Shown piece by piece: positions 1-4,342 of a DNA stretch of 8,455 bases. The DNA lies in contig JAHFLM010000021.1 of NCBI GenBank assembly GCA_023244865.1, forward strand, positions 4,264 to 12,718, in the 5' to 3' direction. The notes beneath the pieces are model-generated. The model saw nothing but the letters and a program-made list of their open reading frames with translations. It searched no databases and was not told where the DNA came from. The stretch's first letter is position 1. Each line of letters starts with the position of its first letter. The stretch comes from Candidatus Harrisonbacteria bacterium (lineage in GTDB: Bacteria; Patescibacteriota; Minisyncoccia; UBA6257; UBA11618). A program made the position numbers and the translations under genes.

Positions 1-337
1 GTTGGTCTGGGTTGCAACCTTCACAGTGCTTAGTTTTTGGATTGTTTTCTAGGTGAGAGAAGGGGATATCTTGGCCGCAGCCGACACATTTCCCATATTC
101 ACCGGCTTCTAGCTTGTCTAAGGCCATTTTGACGCTCTCCAGGCGTTCTTTGAGAGGCTCTCTCATCGCCGCATTAGTAAATTCGGCTTCAGCCTCTTCT
201 GTTTCCTCAGCTTGTTCGTCGCCTTCCACGTCATTTCCCATTTCGACAGTCATCGGATTCAAAGCGATATCTTTTTCTAGCTCCACCTTTTCTTTCTCCA
301 AAGTTTCTTTTAAATGTTTTAATTCTTCCGTAGTCAT
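1..337 (-). CDS. DksA/TraR-family C4 zinc-finger protein (partial, C-terminus off the left edge)
   Basis: Open for 112 codons from ATG 337 to the left edge, with no stop seen. The N-terminus (residues 4-24) is a charged, coiled-coil-like helix starting MTTEELKHLKETLEKE; residues 36-52 are very acidic; residues 62-80 form a second helix leading into the DksA-type finger EYGKCVGCGQDI...KHCEGC. The four zinc-ligand cysteines are residues 84, 87, 105 and 108. Family knowledge: such proteins bind the RNA polymerase secondary channel (DksA) or are smaller TraR-like relatives. Little should be missing, since the finger normally lies near the C-terminus. This protein is shorter than E. coli DksA (151 aa), so true DksA function (ppGpp synergy) is not established. 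There is no Shine-Dalgarno; the start lies at the predicted transcription start (see promoter 344-372). Confidence 0.88.
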   Translation of the reverse strand, partial: MTTEELKHLKETLEKEKVELEKDIALNPMTVEMGNDVEGDEQAEETEEAEAEFTNAAMREPLKERLESVKMALDKLEAGEYGKCVGCGQDIPFSHLENNPKTKHCEGCNPDQ

Positions 338-343
338 AGGTTG

Positions 344-372
344 ATTTTGAGATTTGAGTAGGAGTTTGTCAA
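344..372 (-). promoter_or_regulatory. Promoter of the DksA-like gene, probably leaderless
   Basis: On the minus strand a perfect -35 TTGACA (372-367) is followed after 17 bases by CAAAAT (349-344). Transcription would start about 7 bases on, at or next to the A of the ATG at 337. No purine-rich ribosome binding site precedes that ATG, so the mRNA is probably leaderless. The -10 matches consensus at 4 of 6 positions. Confidence 0.5.
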
Positions 373-388
373 TTTTAACGCCCCATTT

Positions 389-498
389 GTCATCCCGGAG
401 TACTCATCCGGGATCCAGTTCGATAATAAATATTATAGTTTCTTAATGTACTGGATCCCGCATCATTTCCGACCGAGTACAATCGGGTGCGGGATGAC
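389..498. repeat. REP/MITE-like palindromic element
   Basis: The outer arms are GTCATCCCG (389-397) and CGGGATGAC (490-498); inner arms are GGATCCAGT (411-419) and ACTGGATCC (450-458), around an AT-rich centre. Each half also folds alone: ATCCCGG/CCGGGAT (392-398/408-414), and ATCCCGCA against TGCGGGAT on the right side. This nested design is typical of dispersed extragenic palindromes; the ends resemble GTCATCCCG...CGGGATGAC repeats known in several bacterial lineages. It holds no ORF. Whether it is multicopy in this genome cannot be seen from one window. Confidence 0.7.
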
Positions 499-509
499 GG
501 CGAGGTAGA

Positions 510-655
510 TGAGCCAGAGAGAGGAGGTTGAACGTCGTCGCTCCGCTCCTCCTACGAAACCCACGGTTTCGTATGCTTCCTATACAGAAGGGTATTTATA
601 ATACCCTCCCGACCCCACCCAACATTCAATTCCTCTCACTTATAATAGTTTACTT
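510..655. repeat. Segment flanked by a 16-bp direct repeat of the tRNA-Thr(TGT) 3' end, with hairpins
   Basis: TGAGCCAGAGAGAGGA occurs at 510-525 and again at 655-670, where it is the 3' end of the tRNA-Thr gene. A 13-bp inverted copy of the tRNA T-arm region (TTCAATTCCTCTC) lies at 625-637. Between them are three hairpins: AGGAGG/CCTCCT (522-527/548-553), TACGAAACC/GGTTTCGTA (553-561/565-573) and GGGTATT/AATACCC (590-596/600-606). No protein is visible. It resembles the trace of an insertion at a tRNA 3' end, or a small non-autonomous repeat that carried tRNA sequence; no integrase is present. Confidence 0.5.
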
Positions 656-656
656 G

Positions 657-728
657 AGCCAGAGAGAGGAATTGAACCCCCAACCTACGGTTTACAAAAC
701 CGTTGCTCTACCATTGAGCTACTCTGGC
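657..728 (-). tRNA. tRNA-Thr (anticodon TGT)
   Basis: Read on the minus strand it folds as a complete cloverleaf: acceptor GCCAGAG/CTCTGGC, D-arm GCTC/GAGC, anticodon stem ACGGT/ACCGT with loop TTTGTAA (anticodon TGT, reading ACA), and a T-arm with loop TTCAATT whose 5-bp stem contains G-T pairs. The discriminator base is T. CCA is not encoded (TCA follows the acceptor). It is 72 nt long and is a different isoacceptor from the tRNA-Thr at 3437. Confidence 0.95.
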
Positions 729-742
729 AAAATATTACGGAT

Positions 743-771
743 AGTCTATCAATTTATTGACTATTTAACAA
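743..771 (-). promoter_or_regulatory. Promoter of tRNA-Thr(TGT)
   Basis: Minus strand -35 TTGTTA (771-766), 17-base spacer, -10 TAGACT (748-743). Transcription would start near 736, eight bases before the tRNA 5' end. It lies just downstream of the terminator of the ncRNA at 782-1181. Confidence 0.45.
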
Positions 772-786
772 TATAAAAAAGAAAAA

Positions 787-806
787 CCCCCGCTGGCCGG
801 CGGGGG
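787..806 (-). terminator. Intrinsic terminator of ncRNA unit 1
   Basis: A 7-bp stem CCCCCGC/GCGGGGG with loop CGGCCA on the minus strand, followed by TTTTTC and more T. The loop is identical to that of the terminator at 1307-1330. Confidence 0.8.
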
Positions 807-1067
807 GATGGTTTTTTTGATGTCTTACGATACCGCATGCCCATTTCAGGGTCACGCCAGCAATTCCTGAAGGAGCTGTTACTGTCGCATCACCGCCATC
901 TCATGAGAATGTAGTGAATATTGACAGTAAGGAGAGCCCTGAAAACCACTCAGGGGATCCTTTTTTCTTGCGCCAATCACACTTCCTACTGCGGTTTTTG
1001 TATGCGCAGGGTAGGAACGAGGACAGGGTAGCATCAGTTGCAATCACCCTTCTTTCTCTGACTGGCG

Positions 1068-1097
1068 CTATCTAACACCGAAAAGCAAGATTTTCAT
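1068..1097 (-). CDS. Micro-ORF in ncRNA unit 1 (MKILLFGVR)
   Basis: ATG 1097 to TAG 1068, nine codons, giving a basic-hydrophobic-basic peptide. The ATG comes directly after a predicted stem whose bulge carries GGAAAT, a weak ribosome-binding sequence. The G of the TAG stop is the first base of the 10-bp stem 1068-1059/979-970. It aligns with the micro-ORF of unit 2 as K-I-[LV]-L-F-x-V-x-stop, with some synonymous differences (ATC/ATT, GTT/GTA). Translation is a hypothesis; the ORF may instead be part of a conserved RNA structure. Confidence 0.35.
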   Translation of the reverse strand: MKILLFGVR

Positions 1098-1187
1098 GGC
1101 GATTTCCGTGAATGGGGGCGGGAAGCAAAAGGCTTTAGTTAACCTCGCTCACCGCCGGACGATGGGATTATCAAAAAACGTAAAGGT

Positions 1188-1217
1188 ATTATAGCATACC
1201 TTAATATAAAAAGTCAA
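1188..1217 (-). promoter_or_regulatory. Extended -10 promoter of ncRNA unit 1
   Basis: Minus strand TTGACT (1217-1212), 18-base spacer starting TTTTATA and ending TGC, then TATAAT (1193-1188). The TGC before the -10 makes it an extended -10 promoter. Transcription should start near 1181. Confidence 0.8.
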
Positions 1218-1275
1218 GCCCCTTGAATATGCAAATCTGATCAAGGGGCTAAATCTAATAAAACCTAGGTTTTAT
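1217..1275. promoter_or_regulatory. Two inverted repeats upstream of the unit 1 promoter
   Basis: AGCCCCTTGA (1217-1226) is repeated inverted as TCAAGGGGCT (1241-1250), starting at the -35 box. Next to it lies a perfect 18-bp palindrome ATAAAACCTAGGTTTTAT (1258-1275). They sit between the unit 2 terminator and the unit 1 promoter. They could be operator sites or extra hairpins; nothing further in the sequence decides this. Confidence 0.5.
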
Positions 1276-1306
1276 AGGGGGTTATATAAAATTTTAAATA
1301 AAAAAA

Positions 1307-1330
1307 GACTCCCGCTGGCCGGCGGGAGTC
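1307..1330 (-). terminator. Intrinsic terminator of ncRNA unit 2
   Basis: Minus strand 9-bp stem GACTCCCGC/GCGGGAGTC with loop CGGCCA, followed by a run of seven T. Core stem and loop match the unit 1 terminator. Confidence 0.85.
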
Positions 1331-1700
1331 GTGTTTCTTTTTCTCGACATAACTCATTTCAGAGTCTGCCGTCGCACACCGGCGACTACTTCATCATTTC
1401 TTGTTGCGCCACGCCCCGAGGGGTGCAGTATAGAGGTAGACAAAGCGAGAGACCACGGAAACTTCGATTAAGGGCCTTTGGAGTCGTAATGCCCGATAGG
1501 GCACCGGCAGATTTAACCTACTGCCAGACATCAACTTCTCCATATTCCTTCTCTCGACGTGGTTCATTTTTTTCTGGCGCTAGCTACATCCCCCCTAGAA
1601 AATCCTCTAGGTTACCCACGATGGTGTTTCCATGGGTTAGGAATCAGGGTCGGTTAAGTGACTTGTATACAGTCACAGGCCGCCTTTGTTCTAGCCAGCG

Positions 1701-1733
1701 CTAAGATACCAGGAAAAGAACAATTTTAGTCAT
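1701..1733 (-). CDS. Micro-ORF in ncRNA unit 2 (MTKIVLFLVS)
   Basis: ATG 1733 to TAG 1701, ten codons. GGAGG (1744-1740) stands six bases before the ATG, a good ribosome-binding site, although GGAG can pair with the following CTCC. The peptide is short and hydrophobic. From AAAAT to TAGCGC it aligns with unit 1 without gaps over 30 bases, about 20 identical. The stop codon's G starts a 10-bp stem, as in unit 1. It could be a leader-type peptide, a very small membrane peptide, or a chance ORF in conserved RNA. Confidence 0.42.
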   Translation of the reverse strand: MTKIVLFLVS

Positions 1734-1875
1734 TCGGAGCCTCCATTGATGGGTTAGTCCAAAAAAACTTGATTGGGCACAATGCCCTTGAAATTCTTGC
1801 TGTTGGCGAGGGCATTGTCATTTTCCGGGGCAGATCCCTTACCTTCGCCAACAGCTTTTTAAAGCACTAAACGAG

Positions 1876-1905
1876 ATTATAGCACGGGTATCTATAAAAA
1901 GTCAA
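1876..1905 (-). promoter_or_regulatory. Extended -10 promoter of ncRNA unit 2
   Basis: Minus strand TTGACT (1905-1900), 18-base spacer beginning TTTTATA and ending TGC, TATAAT (1881-1876). Start of transcription is expected near 1869. Nearly superimposable on the unit 1 promoter. Confidence 0.8.
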
Positions 1906-1919
1906 GTGGCTATAAAAAT

Positions 1920-1944
1920 CCCATAAAATATAGGTTTTTATGGG
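1920..1944. promoter_or_regulatory. Inverted repeat between divergent promoters
   Basis: CCCATAAAA (1920-1928) and TTTTATGGG (1936-1944) form a 9-bp inverted repeat in the gap between the -35 boxes of the minus-strand unit 2 promoter and the plus-strand murC leader promoter. It is well placed for an operator serving both, but this is inference from position only. Confidence 0.4.
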
Positions 1945-1946
1945 TA

Positions 1947-1976
1947 TTGACTTTTATATAATTTATATGGTATAAT
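1947..1976 (+). promoter_or_regulatory. Extended -10 promoter of the murC leader
   Basis: TTGACT (1947-1952), 18-base AT-rich spacer, TGG then TATAAT (1971-1976). Same box sequences and spacing as the two ncRNA promoters. Transcription should start near 1983, at the first base of the leader's first stem. Confidence 0.8.
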
Positions 1977-1982
1977 GATCTT

Positions 1983-2085
1983 ATCCTGATGAGTAACGCT
2001 TGCCGGCTTACAGGATGTCCCCATCGGGACTAACGGCGAAGCTGTCTCCCTGAGACAATACCGGTCGCGAGGCTGGTATTTTTTT
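1983..2085 (+). promoter_or_regulatory. Structured murC leader, attenuator or riboswitch-like (alternatively a free small RNA)
   Basis: About 100 nt between promoter and an intrinsic terminator, upstream of murC. Stem 1: ATCCTG/CAGGAT (1983-1988/2011-2016). Its loop contains GCTTGCCG (1998-2005), which can pair with CGGCGAAGC (2034-2042) leaving one bulged G, giving a pseudoknot. Two small hairpins follow: GTCCC-CATC-GGGAC (2017-2030) and GTCTC-CCT-GAGAC (2044-2056). Then the terminator. GCCGG (2002-2006) could also pair with CCGGT of the terminator stem, a possible antiterminator. I see no promoter between terminator and murC, so murC expression may depend on read-through. I do not recognise a known riboswitch class. 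It could instead be an independent small RNA. Confidence 0.55.
2057..2085 (+). terminator. Intrinsic terminator upstream of murC
   Basis: AATACCGG (2057-2064) pairs with CTGGTATT (2073-2080), 8 bp with one G-U, loop TCGCGAGG, directly followed by five more T. It ends 31 bases before the murC start. Confidence 0.8.
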
Positions 2086-2116
2086 ATCTAACATTGCATT
2101 TTTTGAAGGTTTTTCT

Positions 2117-3436
2117 ATGATGAACTCAATTATGAAGATCTATTTTATCGGTATTGGGGGGATTGGTGTGAGCGCTTTAGCGCGGCATTATAGATCAGAA
2201 AATCATGAGGTTTTAGGTTCTGATCAGTCTAAATCTTCAATTACGGAAGATTTGGAAAAAGAGGGGATCAAGATTAATTACTCTCAAATCGCTTCAAATA
2301 TTACAAAAGATTTGGATTTAGTAGTTTATTCTGCTGCTGTAAGGGACTTCAATGAAGAATTGGCGCAAGCTAGAAAGCTTAACTTGAAAGTTTTATCTTA
2401 TGCCGAAGCACTTGGAGAGCTAACTAAGCAATATGAAACAGTCGCTGTCGCTGGGAGTCATGGTAAATCGACCACTACCGCCTTACTCGCCCTCATTTTA
2501 ATCAAAGCCGGCCTCGACCCCACAATTATCGTTGGCACGAAGCTCAAGGAGCTTGATGGCAGTAATTACCGTCATGGCAAAAGTCGTTTGCTTTTAATAG
2601 AAGCCGACGAGTGGAACCGTTCTTTCCACGCTCATCATCCGCTTTACACTGCTATTACTAACGTGGACGCCGAGCATTTAGACACTTTTCATAATTTAGC
2701 CGGTGTTATCGAAGGTTTTAAAACCTATTTCAAAAATATTTCTCCCAAAGGTAGGATTTTTATTAACTACCAAGATCAGAATTCGAAAAAAGCTGCTAAA
2801 AATTTTCACAAACAAGTTTCTTACTATAACGATAAAACTAATTTTTGGCAGCTCAAGATTAAGGGTGAATATAATCGAGTGAACGCAGAGGCTGCATGGC
2901 AGATTGCGCGCTTTTTAGGTGTGAAAAAATCTGTGGCTCGTGAAGCGATGGGGGAATATGAAGGTGCTTGGCGAAGACAAGAGCGCGTGACGCCTAAAAA
3001 TCCCGAGCAGTTTAAAAATATTAAAGCCTTCTTTAGCGACTACGCTCACCACCCCACAGAAATTCAAGCTACCGCTTCCGCTCTAAAAGAACTCTACCCT
3101 AGCAATCCTTTGGTAATTGTTTTCGAACCCCACCAAGTGGAGCGTTTAAATAACTTATTCACAGCTTTTACACAGTCATTTGATGCCTTCAAAAAAATCT
3201 TAATTTTGCCAGCTTATAAGGTTTTAGGCCGAGAAAGTGTCGGTAATTTAACTAGTGAAGATTTAGTGAAAGCCTTAAAAAAAGGGGGCTTAGACGCTGA
3301 ATACTTGAAAAATTTCGATGAGAGCCTTAAGCTTATCTCTACGACTAACTTAAAAGACCCTGTGGTTTTGTTTGTTGGTGCAGGTACGATTGATAGCGCT
3401 ATGAGAGAGCATTTTGACTCGCTTCTCTTGAAATAA
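2117..3436 (+). CDS. murC: UDP-N-acetylmuramate--L-alanine ligase (MurC)
   Basis: Cytoplasmic ATP-dependent ligase that adds the first residue, usually L-alanine, to UDP-MurNAc in peptidoglycan synthesis. The 439-residue product has the three Mur ligase domains: a Rossmann-type N-terminal domain (IGIGGIGVSALA, residues 11-22; GSD at 34-36), the central ATPase domain with P-loop GSHGKST (113-119), EADEW (162-166) and TNVDAEHLD (181-189), and the C-terminal domain with SDYAHHPTEI (307-316), FEPHQ (336-340) and GAGTID (421-426). It is slightly shorter than E. coli MurC (491 aa). The usual G-x-H-N-x-x-N region reads GEYNRVN, with Tyr for His. Start: GAAGG lies seven bases before ATG 2117; ATG 2132 is an alternative with no better site. 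Mpl-type ligase is the main alternative. The gene is preceded by a terminator-containing leader and followed immediately by a tRNA gene. Confidence 0.93.
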   Translation: MMNSIMKIYFIGIGGIGVSALARHYRSENHEVLGSDQSKSSITEDLEKEGIKINYSQIASNITKDLDLVVYSAAVRDFNEELAQARKLNLKVLSYAEALGELTKQYETVAVAGSHGKSTTTALLALILIKAGLDPTIIVGTKLKELDGSNYRHGKSRLLLIEADEWNRSFHAHHPLYTAITNVDAEHLDTFHNLAGVIEGFKTYFKNISPKGRIFINYQDQNSKKAAKNFHKQVSYYNDKTNFWQLKIKGEYNRVNAEAAWQIARFLGVKKSVAREAMGEYEGAWRRQERVTPKNPEQFKNIKAFFSDYAHHPTEIQATASALKELYPSNPLVIVFEPHQVERLNNLFTAFTQSFDAFKKILILPAYKVLGRESVGNLTSEDLVKALKKGGLDAEYLKNFDESLKLISTTNLKDPVVLFVGAGTIDSAMREHFDSLLLK

Positions 3437-3508
3437 GCCGATGTGGCTCAGTGGTAGAGCAATTCCTTGGTAAGGAGTAGGTCGCGAGTTCGATTCTCGC
3501 CATCGGCT
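3437..3508 (+). tRNA. tRNA-Thr (anticodon GGT)
   Basis: Cloverleaf: acceptor GCCGATG/CATCGGC, D-arm GCTC/GAGC, anticodon stem ATTCC/GGAGT with loop TTGGTAA (anticodon GGT, reading ACC/ACT), T-arm GCGAG/CTCGC with loop TTCGATT, discriminator T. CCA is not encoded. The first base follows directly on the TAA stop of murC, and no separate promoter is visible, so it is probably cut from the murC transcript. Confidence 0.95.
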
Positions 3509-3513
3509 CAGAA

Positions 3514-3543
3514 TAAAAATAGCTGTTTAAACAGCTATTTTTA
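3514..3543 (+). terminator. Terminator after murC and tRNA-Thr
   Basis: A perfect 30-bp palindrome centred on GCTGTTTAAACAGC, with A-rich left and T-rich right arms, five bases after the tRNA. Its weaker GC content makes it less certain than the other terminators here. Confidence 0.65.
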
Positions 3544-3544
3544 T

Positions 3545-3573
3545 TTGACGTAAAATTATATTTAGTTTAATAT
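3545..3573 (+). promoter_or_regulatory. Promoter of the Clp N-domain gene
   Basis: TTGACG (3545-3550), 17-base spacer, TAATAT (3568-3573). Start expected near 3580. The roughly 55-nt leader contains the hairpin GTCTC-AGA-GAGAC (3601-3613). Confidence 0.65.
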
Positions 3574-3634
3574 ATGGAAAGTTTCCGTACTTTGTCATAA
3601 GTCTCAGAGAGACGTCTTTTAAGGGGTTTTGCTC

Positions 3635-4291
3635 ATGTATGAAAGATTTACTGACGCTGCTAGAAAAGCAATACACTTAGCTCACGAAGAGGCCGCTCGT
3701 TTAATTCATGATTGCGTTGGCACAGAACATATGCTTTTAGGTCTCGCAAAATCAGATTCAACAGAGTTCATTCAAGTCATTAATTGTTTCGGTTTAGATT
3801 CAGCAAGAATTATAACGGAAATCGAAATAATTATTCAGTCTGGCTGCGGCGCTCCAATTGAAGGTACGCTGCCGCACACCCCCCGAGGTAGAAAAGTCAT
3901 CGAATACGCCATGCAGTCTGCACGAGAGCTCAATCATAACTACGTCGGCACCGGCCATCTTCTACTCGGACTCATGACGGAAGTGGAGGGTGTGGCTGCT
4001 CAAGTGTTGATGAATTTAGGCTTGAAGTTTGATGAGGTGCAAGTGGCTGTCGAGATGCTTAGTTGTTTTGATGAACAAGAGAGTCTCTCGCCCGTGCTCG
4101 AGCGAATGAAAGCGGTTGTTGGACTTGCTGGTATCTCAGATATTAAATTCTTCTTCTTCTTCAAGATGCTTTGGGCGGCTAGCACTTACTCGATGCAAGA
4201 TTTTTTTTCTCTGGCTAAGTATCGTGCAGCTTTAATTCAATCACTTCCAAAAGAAGTTTCTCCCGAAGTTTCGGCTGAAGCCTCAGAATAA
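3635..4291 (+). CDS. Stand-alone double Clp N-domain protein (ClpC-type N-terminus without AAA+ domains)
   Basis: 218 residues from ATG 3635, chosen because AAGGGG (3621-3626) stands eight bases upstream; a TTG at 3629 would be too close. Residues 4-65 and 83-142 are two Clp N repeats (FTDAARKAIHLAHEEA...VGTEHMLLGL and RKVIEYAMQSARELNHNYVG...HLLLGL), as at the N-terminus of ClpC, where they bind substrates and adaptors. The two AAA+ modules (over 600 residues) are absent and the gene ends in a terminator, so this is a complete short protein rather than a cut ClpC. The tail (about 145-218) is not from the Clp family as far as I can see; it holds five Phe in a row from five TTC codons (172-176) and an acidic C-terminus. 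It may be an adaptor or decoy for a Clp ATPase encoded elsewhere; that role is inferred. Confidence 0.85.
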   Translation: MYERFTDAARKAIHLAHEEAARLIHDCVGTEHMLLGLAKSDSTEFIQVINCFGLDSARIITEIEIIIQSGCGAPIEGTLPHTPRGRKVIEYAMQSARELNHNYVGTGHLLLGLMTEVEGVAAQVLMNLGLKFDEVQVAVEMLSCFDEQESLSPVLERMKAVVGLAGISDIKFFFFFKMLWAASTYSMQDFFSLAKYRAALIQSLPKEVSPEVSAEASE

Positions 4292-4311
4292 GTTACCGAA
4301 GAACGTTTTTT

Positions 4312-4336
4312 AAAACCGGGTTTATCCCGGTTTTTT
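4312..4336 (+). terminator. Terminator between convergent Clp N-domain and ndh-like genes
   Basis: AAAACCGGG (4312-4320) pairs with CCCGGTTTT (4326-4334), loop TTTAT, followed by T. The A-run on the left could let it work for the minus-strand gene as well. Confidence 0.85.
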
Positions 4337-4342
4337 CATTTG

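Larger units (their letters stand above)
782..1181 (-). ncRNA. Unidentified structured RNA, unit 1 (about 400 nt)
   Basis: A complete transcription unit with a strong promoter (1188-1217), a stem-rich body and an intrinsic terminator, without a normal gene. From the 5' end: oligo-U strand 1178-1170, able to pair with ATCAAAAAA at 821-813 just before the terminator, closing the RNA; a CCCATC box (1166-1161); a hairpin GGCGGTGA/TCAC-CGCC whose bulge GGAAAT could be a weak ribosome site; a 9-codon ORF (1097-1068); a 10-bp stem (1068-1059 with 979-970, one G-U) enclosing about 80 nt; an A-rich linker; hairpin CCCTGA/TCAGGG (953-935 region); stem TTACTGTC/GACAGTAA (930-923/886-879); and a final hairpin with loop TGAAAT (near 842-849). 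Its plan matches unit 2. I see no tRNA-like ends (tmRNA), no GAGGAAAGTCC/ACAGAA boxes (RNase P) and no SRP Alu/S-domain signature. Function unknown. Confidence 0.7.
1301..1869 (-). ncRNA. Unidentified structured RNA, unit 2 (about 570 nt), related to unit 1
   Basis: A promoter (1876-1905), a structured body and a terminator (1307-1330) define this unit. Order: an extra 5' hairpin with an 11-bp stem GCTGTTGGCGA/TCGCCAACAGC (about 1854-1799); hairpin GGGCA/TGCCC; oligo-U strand 1768-1761, which can pair with the A-rich strand at 1348-1333; an ACCCATC box; GGAGG ribosome site; 10-codon ORF (1733-1701); a 10-bp stem from the stop codon (1701-1692 with 1586-1577, one G-U) enclosing hairpins GTGACT/AGTCAC and CCTAGA/TTCTAGG; the A-rich linker AGAAAAAAA; a middle domain with CTGGCAG/CTGCCGG, TGCCC/GGGCA, CCCC/GGGG and GTCGC/GCGAC; and the hairpin ACTC-TGAAAT-GAGT (1353-1364 region). 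Unit 1 has the same order of shared elements. The 93-codon plus-strand ORF at 1423-1704 is antisense to this RNA and not credible. Family unknown. Confidence 0.7.

Noticed and set aside
114..344. 76-codon plus-strand ORF rich in Ser
   Set aside because: Antisense shadow of the DksA-like gene, which has a clear zinc finger.
528..776. 82-codon plus-strand ORF
   Set aside because: It runs through hairpin repeats and the antisense of tRNA-Thr(TGT); no ribosome site.
1423..1704. 93-codon plus-strand ORF
   Set aside because: It lies antisense to ncRNA unit 2, has no ribosome site or promoter, and its composition reflects the stems of that RNA.
782..1869. tmRNA or RNase P RNA
   Set aside because: No tRNA-like acceptor/T-loop ends and no alanine-type tag ending for tmRNA; no GAGGAAAGTCC or ACAGAA conserved boxes for RNase P. 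A very divergent form is not excluded without a covariance search.
1986..2042. Hammerhead ribozyme suggested by CTGATGAG and CGAAG
   Set aside because: The required stem II between the two core segments cannot form; the segments fit better in the stem 1/pseudoknot model.
4000..4185. 61-codon minus-strand ORF
   Set aside because: Antisense shadow of the Clp N-domain gene; its Lys run is the complement of the TTC repeat.
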